Shown piece by piece: positions 17,495-26,706 of a DNA stretch of 64,000 bases. How positions within the stretch are numbered: position 1 is the stretch's first letter; the number at the start of each line of letters is the position of its first letter. The stretch spans positions 361,348 to 425,347 of the forward strand of contig NZ_JACHXZ010000004.1 of assembly GCF_014192475.1 (NCBI RefSeq), given 5' to 3'. Both the position numbers and the translations under genes were made by a program. Below the pieces are notes generated by a model. The model was not told the DNA's origin. It did not search any database and saw only the letters and a program-made list of their open reading frames with translations. This DNA is from Simiduia aestuariiviva (GTDB lineage Bacteria; Pseudomonadota; Gammaproteobacteria; Pseudomonadales; Cellvibrionaceae).

Positions 17495-19084
17495 TCAAAC
17501 GGGATTGGTATAGACACCGTCGCAGATTGGCTCGAAGGCCGTGAGCGCATCCAAATTACTGCCCAGACCGTTCTGCTGAAACTTGTCTGGGTCGGCAAAT
17601 TGGCCCTGCTCATTGTGCAGGGCCATGTAATTTAGCACGACCGTTTCAACCAGCAGGTTGACGTTATTGGCGGCTACACTCGACGCCGTCTCCACGTCTC
17701 CGCTGGACCGCATCCAGCCTAGCTGACGGTGAGTTTCCTGCGCCTGGGCGGTTGCACCCAATAGCTGAGGGCGCCCGGTAGGGTTATAAACCAGAAAGAA
17801 GGCCGCCGCGGTCTGCTGGTTATCGCCGGTCCAGACGCCCTTTCCGGCGCCATCAGCGGAGTTATCGAGCATGCCATTGCTGAACACTGAGCCGTCAGAA
17901 CAGATATAGATCATGACCGGCACGCCGCGTTTGGCCGCGTACTCCAACACCGCGCCAATGCAGCGGCCGGCGCGCAGGTCGCGCAGCTCACCGGTGGCGC
18001 GGTCGCCCGTATGGTAGTCGTAGCCACCCATGGTGATGGTGCCCGCGCCCGCATAACCATTGATCACCATCTTGGCCACCGATGCGGTTTTACGGAATTC
18101 GCCGTCGGCAGCGAATTCCGCGGCGCTAAACACGCCATTCGGCCCCACCAAATCCAAGTCTTTTGAGGGATCGAGATCCGCGGGGTTGCCAAATTCATTG
18201 GCCAGGTGAGCTGACTTTACGTATTGGCAGCGTAGCGTCTCTTCTATTGCCGTTTGCTCTGCGGCGCTCAAGCCCGTATCGATGCGGGCGATTTTCTTGT
18301 CGCTCACCCGATACATGGTCTCCATGACTTTCACAATCTCATCTTTACTGAGCAAATCGGTCAAACTGCCCACGTCGACGAGGCCCGTGACATCCGATGG
18401 GCGATCCACCTTGGTGGGCCGAACAGAGGGATCGATCATTGCCGCCGGCGCCATGGAGTTGCCACCGGAGTCCGATGAGCGCGACCCCACCAAGGCCACC
18501 AGATTGCCAAAGGCACCGGCGCGATTGATCCCGTACATGGGGTTGTGGGGGTTATTGCCCGTGTCGTTTTCAGAGCGCGCGGGAATCACACAGCCATTGG
18601 TGCGCGCCGCCGCCGAGATCGCCTTTTCTAAGATACCGCGCAGCATGGCGGAGTCTGAGTGAAAGCGCAGCCCCAAGCTTTCATCAATAAAGTTGGCCGT
18701 GCTACTTGAAGGCAGCATGTCGCCGGGCAGGCCCTGCTTGTTGTAGCCCGCCGTGGAGAGAAAATCGAGCTGGCCACCGCGCCCGCCAATCAACACATTG
18801 GAGCCCGCAAAATTGGCGCCACCGGCCAGGTCGAAACAAATGAAGGGGATCTTGCCGGCGCCCGACTTTGGAATAGCGCATTCTGTTAGCTTGGTCTCGA
18901 CGTCTGCCGACAGCGCACCATTGGCTTGCGCACTCAGCAAGCTCAATGCCGAGCCGCCTACCACCGCACCTGCGCCCAGTCGAAAGCCCTGGGCGATCAT
19001 GTCCCTGCGCGACACCGGTTTATGCATGACGGGAGTCACAAGCGCATCATCGGGTTGAAAGCTGGTTTTAAATTTCTTACTCAT
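17495..19084 (-). CDS. Tat-exported DUF1501-like protein
   Basis: I chose the ATG at 19084 because it follows a GGAG ribosome site by about eight bases. The N-terminus carries a twin-arginine motif (SRRDM, residues 25-29) and a hydrophobic stretch ending near QANGA, so the folded protein should leave by the Tat route, which suits proteins that fold or bind a cofactor in the cytoplasm. The body includes IPFICFDLAGGANFAGSNVL and GPNGVFSAAEFAADGEFRKT; the early FDLAGGAN and the later GGYDYHTGDR region resemble the DUF1501 (alkaline-phosphatase-like fold) family. Catalytic function is unknown. It is the last gene of a three-gene leftward operon, 20 bases after the LamG lipoprotein gene. Confidence 0.8.
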   Translation of the reverse strand: MSKKFKTSFQPDDALVTPVMHKPVSRRDMIAQGFRLGAGAVVGGSALSLLSAQANGALSADVETKLTECAIPKSGAGKIPFICFDLAGGANFAGSNVLIGGRGGQLDFLSTAGYNKQGLPGDMLPSSSTANFIDESLGLRFHSDSAMLRGILEKAISAAARTNGCVIPARSENDTGNNPHNPMYGINRAGAFGNLVALVGSRSSDSGGNSMAPAAMIDPSVRPTKVDRPSDVTGLVDVGSLTDLLSKDEIVKVMETMYRVSDKKIARIDTGLSAAEQTAIEETLRCQYVKSAHLANEFGNPADLDPSKDLDLVGPNGVFSAAEFAADGEFRKTASVAKMVINGYAGAGTITMGGYDYHTGDRATGELRDLRAGRCIGAVLEYAAKRGVPVMIYICSDGSVFSNGMLDNSADGAGKGVWTGDNQQTAAAFFLVYNPTGRPQLLGATAQAQETHRQLGWMRSSGDVETASSVAANNVNLLVETVVLNYMALHNEQGQFADPDKFQQNGLGSNLDALTAFEPICDGVYTNPV

Positions 19085-19104
19085 GGTTTTTTCTCCGGCC
19101 GGCA

Positions 19105-21618
19105 CTATTGCAACAGCATGACGGCACTGCCAGTGGCGGCGGCGCAGACGGATTTAACAGTGTTTAGGGTGCGCTCGTTGGCGGTCTTACACCCACTGGT
19201 GCACGGCGCACTCATATCGGCAATGAGCGCTTCGAGTTCTGCTTTTACTTCACCAGCGGCGGGCTGATCATCCATTACCGCATTGCCGGTGTTTGGTACC
19301 GTGACGAAGCTATGGGCGAGCAGGCGTTTAATAAGTGGATCAGTTATTTGGTCCATTTTGGTTTGCGTGTTAAACGCGGTGCTAATGCCCGCGCCAAAAT
19401 CAAAGCCCGTAAAATAGCTGGCGCGCTTGCTGGTGCTATCTACCAGCTCGTTGCAATACTGCACGGCCAACTGGGTAATGCCCATTTGGTGCGCAGCCAA
19501 AAAGCCGGTGGGGTCTTCGCTGGTGGGCATCTGTTGTTGGACCTGCTCGTACAGTGCTTGCACCGCGGAATTTGTGCTGGGAATGTCGGTCAAGGCGGCA
19601 AGGCTTGCGTTGATTTCCGCAAAGTGCCGCAAACCAATTAAGGATTGCCCCGTGATATCCGCAGGCGTGCCGGGTGCCGTGGGCTCCGCTTCCACGCGCG
19701 CATAGAGAGCATCACCTAAGCGGTCGAAGGTGAGGAAAAACTCATCGCTGGTGGGCCCTTTATCCAGTGGTACAACGGTGCCCAAGGGAGACAATTGCAA
19801 CCCACTGCTTTGATAGTTAGCGCTCGTGATACTGGTGTTTAATTGTGCATAGGCCTGTCCGACGGTCGCCTCCTGCCCATTGACGCCTATGCGCATCCCC
19901 TGCAGTACAATGGCTGAAGTAGGCCTTGCACTGTCATCGAGGCTAATAAAAAACGGGGCGTTAAACAGGTAGCTGTAATTATCAAACTGTTGCACCTCAA
20001 ACACCACATAGGCCTCGGGCATGCTGATCAGGTGTGACACACTAAACAAGAGAAAAAATTTCTCGCCTACACCGGCGTCGTAATTAGTTTGAATATCGGT
20101 CGCACTGAGCGCGCGATTGTGAATTGCCAAAAATCGAACGGCACCCAACCATGGATCAGTACCACCCACTTCGGAACCCAGCGCCAAGGCAAAGCTGCTA
20201 TCCCAATTAGACAGAGTCCCGCCCGCCACGGGATCCGTTTGACTGGCCAGCTCGCCGTTCACGTAAATTCGGCGGCCATTGATGGGGTCGTAATTGAGCA
20301 CCACATGTTGCAGCGTTGCCTGCAGCAACTCATCGGCATCGGGCGTGGACAACAACGGCATACCGTTGGCGTCATTACTAACCGAGTGACGCAGCGCAAA
20401 ATCGTAGTTGTAAAGCGTTTGGCCGAGCATCAGATTTCGACTGGTGGCGCCGCCGGAATACGTCAGGATACGCGCGGGGCCATCTTGCGTAACATTTTCT
20501 GGAATGACCCACGCCTCGATAGAAAATTCTCCCGTAGCGCCAAGTAAGTCATACAACTTGCGACTGCCGGTAGTGGTGGCCTGCGCCTTGCCACCGTTGA
20601 ATTTCACACCCCAGGCGCCCAACCATTCATAGGCACCTGACAAATTCATATCCATGGCAGGCTGAATGCCCGAGGTATCAAAGGCGGTATTGCCCGACCC
20701 AGTTTTGAATTGGTACAGCGCGATCAAGTTGCTTTCAATGCGCCCACCGGAGGACGCCACAATACCGTCAGACGCCAAATTCAAGGCCTTGGAAATCACC
20801 AGCGCGGGATCCACTGCCACGGGATCAATGCTATCGGCAAAAGTGCGGATTGCATCTTCCATCTCGTTAGCCGCAGCGGTGCAATTGCCGCCCCAACAGT
20901 TGTGGGACTCATCGCGCAACCGCACCACTAAGCGGGAATTTTGTGGACTGTCTAAATTGATGCGCGAACGCGCCGCGTCATAAGAAATTTGCATATCCGC
21001 TTCGCCGATGAAAGGCTGTTGCTGATTGGCGGATTCGCTGCTGTGACAATTGCTGCAGTAGGTGGTTAACAAGGTGTGTACTGGATCGAAACCGACGGGG
21101 GTAGAGGGGAAACTTTTGCTGGCGCCCACGTCTTTAATGGCTGGCGCCGTTAAAATGACCGTATTCGACACTGAGCCAGACGCTTGTGCCCAACGGGTAA
21201 TTAACACCGTCAGCTCATCGGCGCAGGCACTGGCTTCACTCTTCCAACAGTTGTGGCCACCCCCAACTTTGGTCACCAACCGCGAGGCGGCGGGGTTTGA
21301 CAGATCCACCAAGCCATTGGCAATGGCATAGGCGGCATTGACGTCATCGCGACGAACAAACTGCGGCGACTGACCATTTTCAATGTGGCAGGCACCGCAG
21401 CGGTCATCGCCCACGAGGTTGTCCCACACATTGATTTTAAAGCTTTGCACATCTTCGGTTTGTGGCGCTGGGCCCGTATAGACGAAACCCGAAGCACCCC
21501 CACCGGCGTTCGGATTATTATTTGCCGTGGTCTCAGCGCCCGAGCCACCACCGCAGGCAGTGAGCGTTAACAGGGCAATGGGCAGCAGGGCGCGACTGAT
21601 ATTTACGAGAGAATACAT
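19105..21618 (-). CDS. Di-haem lipoprotein with LamG-like domain
   Basis: The 837-residue product has a lipobox LTAC (lipidated Cys 22), then a Gly/Asn-rich linker. It has two c-type haem sites, CGACH at 74-78 and CSNCH at 188-192. Each is followed 44-47 residues later by the motif HNCW (122-125 and 239-242) and another Cys, so residues about 60-260 look like a tandem duplication of one cytochrome unit. Residues about 300-510 resemble a LamG/concanavalin-like jelly roll (FSIEAWVIPENVTQDGPARI; YVNGELASQ). The C-terminal 300 residues are unrecognised. It should sit on the outer membrane and may combine electron transfer with ligand binding; that is inference. Confidence 0.8.
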   Translation of the reverse strand: MYSLVNISRALLPIALLTLTACGGGSGAETTANNNPNAGGGASGFVYTGPAPQTEDVQSFKINVWDNLVGDDRCGACHIENGQSPQFVRRDDVNAAYAIANGLVDLSNPAASRLVTKVGGGHNCWKSEASACADELTVLITRWAQASGSVSNTVILTAPAIKDVGASKSFPSTPVGFDPVHTLLTTYCSNCHSSESANQQQPFIGEADMQISYDAARSRINLDSPQNSRLVVRLRDESHNCWGGNCTAAANEMEDAIRTFADSIDPVAVDPALVISKALNLASDGIVASSGGRIESNLIALYQFKTGSGNTAFDTSGIQPAMDMNLSGAYEWLGAWGVKFNGGKAQATTTGSRKLYDLLGATGEFSIEAWVIPENVTQDGPARILTYSGGATSRNLMLGQTLYNYDFALRHSVSNDANGMPLLSTPDADELLQATLQHVVLNYDPINGRRIYVNGELASQTDPVAGGTLSNWDSSFALALGSEVGGTDPWLGAVRFLAIHNRALSATDIQTNYDAGVGEKFFLLFSVSHLISMPEAYVVFEVQQFDNYSYLFNAPFFISLDDSARPTSAIVLQGMRIGVNGQEATVGQAYAQLNTSITSANYQSSGLQLSPLGTVVPLDKGPTSDEFFLTFDRLGDALYARVEAEPTAPGTPADITGQSLIGLRHFAEINASLAALTDIPSTNSAVQALYEQVQQQMPTSEDPTGFLAAHQMGITQLAVQYCNELVDSTSKRASYFTGFDFGAGISTAFNTQTKMDQITDPLIKRLLAHSFVTVPNTGNAVMDDQPAAGEVKAELEALIADMSAPCTSGCKTANERTLNTVKSVCAAATGSAVMLLQ

Positions 21619-21633
21619 AGTAGTTAGCGCCTC

Positions 21634-22845
21634 TTAATCGACCAGACAGTATTCGGCAGTTTCCGCGAATACTTGCTTGAGCTGATAGTTGTTGGCCTTA
21701 AAGTTCGTCACCATGGTGGAGACTGCGGCGCGGTCATCAGTGTCGCCCGGCTCGCGCAGACACACCGTTTGGAAAACTTTTTTCACTTGGCACTGAGCAA
21801 AGGCATCGGAATAGGCCAATTCCATACCCATGCTTTTAGCGCCGCTGCCGGAACCGCTGCCCATGGGTGTGGAATTCCAACCCAACAATTTATTTTGACC
21901 GCTGCGCCAATAGTTATCCCAACGATCATTGGGCGTCACAAAGCCATAGGGAAAGGTGGCACTGTTGATGTGATATTTGGCCTGTACCCGAGTACCGGTT
22001 TCAGGATCAATTTCACCTGCACTGTTGTACACCAACTGGCCATTTTCACCGGTTAGGTCGTTGTCGGCGTCGTATTCATAATTGTAATAGGCAAAGGCTT
22101 GGGCCATGGGATCCATGCCACTGTGGCAGCCAATGCAGTTGTTATTAAAAACGCGGCTATCGCCACCGGGGCTGCGGCTGACGTCTTGGCGAATGCGATC
22201 GGGAGCGCGCGTGATATCGTGCACCTGCTCAAGGTCCAAACACAAATGGTTTAACAGAGTAAATCGAAACATTGCGCGGTTGGTGCCGGCGATAAAAAAT
22301 GCTTTTGCCGCGGCGCGCGTGGTCATTAAACCAGCGGTGGCATCGGCCTCTAAGCCGGTCACCGATGTTTGGGTTCGACGCTCTAACCCGGTAATCAAAT
22401 TGGTACCTTGCGCCGCCATTTGCCGATAGTGCTCGTTGTTGTTGTTGGCATAGGCCGGCAAGCCGAGTGAGCTCTTGCCTACGTAGATAACGTTGTCGTA
22501 CAAGGCTTTACGGAAGTCTTCATCGTCGCGCACCAAACCGATAACCGTCGCCACATAATCGTTCAAATCGCGGAACACATCGCCGTCGCGATTGGTGGCA
22601 GGGGTGAACATGTTCTTTAGCGTAACGCTATAGAAGGTGTTTTTATTCATGGCTTTCATGGCGGCAGACTGCGCATTGCCGGCGTCAATATCGCTGGCCA
22701 GATCGAGTACTTCGGCCTCAGTGGCCGGCACGCCGGCGAGCCTGTCGTGAATCCGCTTGGCCTCTTCCCTTGGGCCGGCCTGAACCATCGACGCCGTAGA
22801 TAGCGCGATGGTCAGGAGCGCCGTGCTTAATTTGTGCAATTTCAT
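21634..22845 (-). CDS. Exported single-haem protein resembling DUF1588/DUF1585 cytochromes
   Basis: The 403-residue product has a signal peptide (cleavage near VQAG, residue 23) and one c-type haem site, CIGCH at 237-241. The context NNCIGCHSGMDPMAQAFAYY resembles the CxxCH...MDP segment of planctomycete-type DUF1588/DUF1585 proteins, which are usually encoded beside DUF1501 proteins. Upstream, MFRFTLLNHLCLDLEQVHD fits the region before that site. A second Cys pair lies near the C-terminus. It heads the leftward operon, with 15 bases to the LamG lipoprotein gene. The redox partner and reaction are not known. Confidence 0.78.
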   Translation of the reverse strand: MKLHKLSTALLTIALSTASMVQAGPREEAKRIHDRLAGVPATEAEVLDLASDIDAGNAQSAAMKAMNKNTFYSVTLKNMFTPATNRDGDVFRDLNDYVATVIGLVRDDEDFRKALYDNVIYVGKSSLGLPAYANNNNEHYRQMAAQGTNLITGLERRTQTSVTGLEADATAGLMTTRAAAKAFFIAGTNRAMFRFTLLNHLCLDLEQVHDITRAPDRIRQDVSRSPGGDSRVFNNNCIGCHSGMDPMAQAFAYYNYEYDADNDLTGENGQLVYNSAGEIDPETGTRVQAKYHINSATFPYGFVTPNDRWDNYWRSGQNKLLGWNSTPMGSGSGSGAKSMGMELAYSDAFAQCQVKKVFQTVCLREPGDTDDRAAVSTMVTNFKANNYQLKQVFAETAEYCLVD

Positions 22846-23180
22846 GATGGGTAACTTCCTGGCTCGCCTAGCTTGCTGATTTCATTCTATGCTGGATCGC
22901 GCCGCTACAATCTACAGTTGGTGGTCGGCAAACTACCGCCGGTCATCGCTCTCTGCCAAGTTGTGACAGGGTTCAAATATTTGAGCCTGAAGGCTTTGTA
23001 AATTTTGGGCAATTGCAACACTGTACCAAGTCGCGCAGCCCATTTTCCGACCATCTGCACGAATTGTGTGCGACTTCACACGGAAGACTGACACGAAATT
23101 TTTCAGCAAGGCCGCGAAGGTGGATACAATGCCACCTCTCCATTACGCACTTAGGTGCCGCGCCCAAGACTTTTTAGAGA
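22846..23180. other. Divergent intergenic region between the two haem operons
   Basis: These 335 bases separate two divergent operons and must hold both promoters. I see no convincing gene. The notable element is a near-palindrome centred on 22978/22979 (listed separately). A weaker pair GTGTG...CACAC lies near 23067-23082. I could not assign a convincing -35/-10 pair on either strand. Confidence 0.6.
22970..22987. promoter_or_regulatory. 18-base near-palindrome, candidate operator
   Basis: The sequence GGTTCAAATATTTGAGCC has a perfect 12-base core (TCAAATATTTGA, 22973-22984) and outer GG/CC pairs, with one mismatched pair. It lies in the divergent region, about 125 bases before the leftward operon and 195 before the rightward one. 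Two-fold symmetric sites of this kind commonly bind dimeric regulators; no regulator gene is adjacent. It could also occur by chance in an AT-rich spot. Confidence 0.3.
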
Positions 23181-25859
23181 ATGACACCGTTTATGTTGCA
23201 TCGCTCGCTATTTTCACTGCCCCTATTGGCCACTGTCACAATCTTGTTGGCCGGCGGGTGCAGCAGCAAGACCAATACCGGCGAGATCGACGATATTGAA
23301 CCGGATCCGGTGGTGATCGACATTCCTCTAGCCTACGTGGAGCGCCCCATACCCGTAGACGAAGACGGCAACCGGCTCGAAGATGATCTGCTCATGCCTC
23401 AGGCCTTCAATCCGGGCGCCATACTGTACCTTAAGGATCGCGCCGCCAGCTCGGCGCGGAGACTTGATATCTCCTCACCGGCCTGGGAAGAGGGTGCGCT
23501 GTACGACGTCAAAGACCTCAGTGCCTCCTACGATGGGGAGCGCCTGCTGTTTGCCATGCGCGCACCTGAAATCGAGAATGCCGACGACGACGAACAGCCC
23601 AAGTGGGATATCTGGGAATACGACATCCCCTCCGCCACGCTGCGCCGCGTCATCGCTGATGACATTCAGGCGGATATCGGTCACGACGTGGCGCCGCGCT
23701 ACCTGCCGGGCGTTGAGCGGCGTATCGTGTTCGCCTCCACACGCCAAACCCGCGCGCGCGCGATTTTGTTGGACGACGGCAAACCACAATTCTCGGCCTT
23801 GGACGACGGCCGCCGCAATGAGGCCTTCGTGCTGCACGTCATGGACAACGACGGCACCAATATTGAGCAGCTCACCTATAACCAATCGCACGATTTCCAG
23901 CCGACCATGCTGCCCGATGGTCGCGTGCTCTACAGCCGCTGGGATCGATTGCCCGGCAATGATCAACTGAGCTTTTATGCGGTAGACCCCTACGGTATGC
24001 GGCAATCCATTCTCTACGGATATCACAGTCAAAATACCGGAACCAACGACACCGAGGCATTCTTTCTGCGCCCCACGCAACTGCCTGACGGGCGCATATT
24101 TGCCATTCATCGCGCTAGAACAAGTCGCGAATACGGCGGCAATTTGGTGGCTATCGACGTCGAGAATTATATCGCCGCCGATCAGCCCGTGGCGGGAGGC
24201 TCGGGCAGCGAAGGCCAAACTGCAGTCTATCCGTTAACGGTAAGCACCGATGACAGCCTATCTATTAACGGCATTTTTCACTCGGCGAGCCCGTTATTTG
24301 ACGACACTGGCCGGTTTATCGTGAGCTGGAGCCGCTGCCGTATTATCAATCCCGACAATGATTTGCCCGCCGCATGCGACGAAGACACAGACGATACTGC
24401 CCTGTTAGCCGATCCGCTCTACGGCATCTACCTGTTTAATCCCACCGCTAACACCCAGCAACCCATCTTGCTGCCGGTGGAGGGGCGCATGCTCACTGAG
24501 CCCACACTGCTGCTTCCACGCACGGCAGACAACCTCATCCCACCGCCTGTAGCCGATATCGATTACAGCGCTACGCTGGCCGAGCAAGATCTGGGCAGCC
24601 TGCATATCCAGAGTGTCTACGATTTCGATGGCACCGATGTGGCGGGCATCGCCAACCTGCGCAACCCCGCCAATTGGGGCAGCCTAGAGCGTCCCGCACG
24701 GTTTCTGCGGCTGGTTAAGGCGGTCTCCATTCCCGACAATAACGTGCTCAACTTTCCCGGCTCGGCCTTTGGTCGCTCAGCCGCGAATGGCATGCGTGAA
24801 ATATTGGGGTATGTGCCCATCGAACCCGATGGTTCAGTGATGGTGAAGGTGCCCGCTGATGTGGCATTTACCTTTGATGTGCTCGACGCCCAAGGCCGCC
24901 GCGCGTTTCCGCGCCACAACAACTGGCTGCAGTTGCGGCCCGGTGAACAAGCCAACTGCGGTGGCTGCCATACTCGCCAAAGTGAACTGCCCCACGGGCG
25001 GCCCGATGCAGAGGCGGACTCTGCCAACCCTGGCGCCCCCACCACCGGCCTGCCGTTTCCCAACACCGATCCAGCGTTATTCGCTGACATGGGCGAAACC
25101 ATGGCCCAAACCTATGCCCGCATCAACGGCTTGCGCACACCCAGTGTAGATATCAACTATGTGGATGAATGGACCGATCCGGCCCTGCTAACCCCAGAAA
25201 CCGGCTTTAACTGGACCTACGCTGACTTGAGTACAAGCCAGCCCGCCGGTGGCGCCTGTGATAGCGGTGGCAACAATTGGTCGGCCCAATGCCGCGTAAC
25301 CATCCACTACCCAGACCATATCCAGCCGCTGTGGACCACAACCCGTACCAACCCCGCCGATGCCTTAGAGGATTGGACCTGTACCAGCTGTCATACTGAC
25401 CGCGACGACATGAATGCGGCTCAAATACCTGCGGGCCAACTGGATCTGCGCGCCGAGCCCTCACCTGACCAGCAGGCCCACTTTATCGGCTATCGCGAAC
25501 TGCTGTTTAACGATGCCGAACAAGAGCTGGTGGATGGTGCGCTGGTGGATCGCCTAATCCAAGCCACAGATGGCAATGGCAACCCACTGTTCGAAACCGA
25601 TGAAGACGGCAATTTGATCCTCGACGGCAACGGCGACCCGATTCCTGTCATGGTGACAATCAATGTCCCAGCTGCGATGAGCAGTAACGGCGCGGCCAAT
25701 AGCGCCCGCTTTTTCAACCGATTTGAACAACCACCCGGCGTTGACGACACGGTCGATCATCGCGGCTATCTCACTGAAGCCGAGCTAAAGCTGATTTCTG
25801 AATGGCTCGATCTAGGCGCTCAGTACTATAACAATCCGTTTGCGGTGCCTGTAAACTAA
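23181..25859 (+). CDS. Di-haem HzsA-related beta-propeller lipoprotein
   Basis: The 892-residue product has a signal peptide and lipobox ending AGGC (Cys 27). Residues about 75-450 contain repeated beta-propeller blades of the TolB/PD40 kind (DGERLLFAMRAP, MLPDGRVLYSRWDR, QLPDGRIFAIHRARTS). Two c-type haem sites follow: CGGCH at 593-597 (after LRPGEQAN) and CTSCH at 734-738. This layout resembles proteins annotated as HzsA-related because of distant similarity to hydrazine synthase alpha; there is no sign of anammox here. Two starts are possible, 23181 and 23193. It opens a six-gene rightward operon. Confidence 0.8.
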   Translation: MTPFMLHRSLFSLPLLATVTILLAGGCSSKTNTGEIDDIEPDPVVIDIPLAYVERPIPVDEDGNRLEDDLLMPQAFNPGAILYLKDRAASSARRLDISSPAWEEGALYDVKDLSASYDGERLLFAMRAPEIENADDDEQPKWDIWEYDIPSATLRRVIADDIQADIGHDVAPRYLPGVERRIVFASTRQTRARAILLDDGKPQFSALDDGRRNEAFVLHVMDNDGTNIEQLTYNQSHDFQPTMLPDGRVLYSRWDRLPGNDQLSFYAVDPYGMRQSILYGYHSQNTGTNDTEAFFLRPTQLPDGRIFAIHRARTSREYGGNLVAIDVENYIAADQPVAGGSGSEGQTAVYPLTVSTDDSLSINGIFHSASPLFDDTGRFIVSWSRCRIINPDNDLPAACDEDTDDTALLADPLYGIYLFNPTANTQQPILLPVEGRMLTEPTLLLPRTADNLIPPPVADIDYSATLAEQDLGSLHIQSVYDFDGTDVAGIANLRNPANWGSLERPARFLRLVKAVSIPDNNVLNFPGSAFGRSAANGMREILGYVPIEPDGSVMVKVPADVAFTFDVLDAQGRRAFPRHNNWLQLRPGEQANCGGCHTRQSELPHGRPDAEADSANPGAPTTGLPFPNTDPALFADMGETMAQTYARINGLRTPSVDINYVDEWTDPALLTPETGFNWTYADLSTSQPAGGACDSGGNNWSAQCRVTIHYPDHIQPLWTTTRTNPADALEDWTCTSCHTDRDDMNAAQIPAGQLDLRAEPSPDQQAHFIGYRELLFNDAEQELVDGALVDRLIQATDGNGNPLFETDEDGNLILDGNGDPIPVMVTINVPAAMSSNGAANSARFFNRFEQPPGVDDTVDHRGYLTEAELKLISEWLDLGAQYYNNPFAVPVN

Positions 25860-25911
25860 CCGGCCCGCAGGGCGGCTCGGCCGCTCCCAAATAACACTAC
25901 AGCTGGCGAAT

Positions 25912-26706
25912 GTGTGGATGTGTTTTAGCGTAACTCAATGCCGACTCTGGGCCTCGCTGGCCCTGTTGATCGTGGCCAGCCCCCTTGCCGTTGGCGAAAC
26001 AACAACCGGATGGCTTGACTGGTTAGCGGAACCCGCGCCGCTAGAAGTCACCGTCGACGATGCATATTTAGAAATGCGCACTGGCCCTGGCCGTGGCTAC
26101 CCGGTCTACCACATTGTCGAAAAAGGCGAGCTCGTTACCCTGTTAAAAAAACGCACCGATTGGGTCAAAATTCAAGCGAAGCGCGGACAGCAGGGTTGGG
26201 TATACCGCAAATCACTCGCGCTGACATTGGGCCCAGACCAACAGCCGGTCACGCTCAATGCCGACGGTCGCGATCAATATGAACAACGCGACTGGGAGCT
26301 CGGTGTGGCCATGGGCGATTTTGGCGGCGCCGACTCACTGACCTTCTACAGCGGTTATCGTTTTGCCACCAACCTCACCGCTGGCTTTAGCGTGCAACAG
26401 GCCACCAGTCGTGTGGCGGATTCCAAGTTGGCCTATATCCGCGTGCAGCACCAGCCCTGGCCGCACTGGCGAGTGTCGCCCTTTTTTGAATTGGGGGCCG
26501 GCGTCATTCAGTCGAAAAAGCGCTCTGCTCTAGATCAACCTCTGGACACCACCAGCAACAGCCTGCTAATCGCCACTGGCATCAATTTTTATCTGGGCCG
26601 CCGCTTCAATGGCCGACTCGAATACAACAATCACAAAATTCTCACGAGCCGTGATGAAAACGAGGAAGTGAACGAATGGAAATTAGGTTTCAACGTCTTT
26701 TTCTAA
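25912..26706 (+). CDS. SH3-domain protein with C-terminal outer-membrane beta-barrel
   Basis: The 264-residue product has a signal peptide, a bacterial SH3 domain at about residues 43-105 (LEMRTGPGRGYPVYHIVEKG; DWVKIQ; GWVYRKSL), then a beta-barrel of about 150 residues with alternating strands and a C-terminal NVFF end, the usual signal for the BAM insertion machine. SH3b domains often bind peptidoglycan or other exported proteins, so it may tie the outer membrane to the wall. The first codon is GTG at 25912, with an ATG two codons on at 25918; neither has a strong ribosome site. It overlaps the next gene by 31 bases. Confidence 0.8.
   Translation: MWMCFSVTQCRLWASLALLIVASPLAVGETTTGWLDWLAEPAPLEVTVDDAYLEMRTGPGRGYPVYHIVEKGELVTLLKKRTDWVKIQAKRGQQGWVYRKSLALTLGPDQQPVTLNADGRDQYEQRDWELGVAMGDFGGADSLTFYSGYRFATNLTAGFSVQQATSRVADSKLAYIRVQHQPWPHWRVSPFFELGAGVIQSKKRSALDQPLDTTSNSLLIATGINFYLGRRFNGRLEYNNHKILTSRDENEEVNEWKLGFNVFF

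Noticed and set aside
23181-25859. Hydrazine synthase and anammox metabolism
   Set aside because: Only the propeller-plus-haem layout is similar; no other hydrazine synthase subunit or anammox gene is present, and the organism looks like an aerobic gammaproteobacterium.
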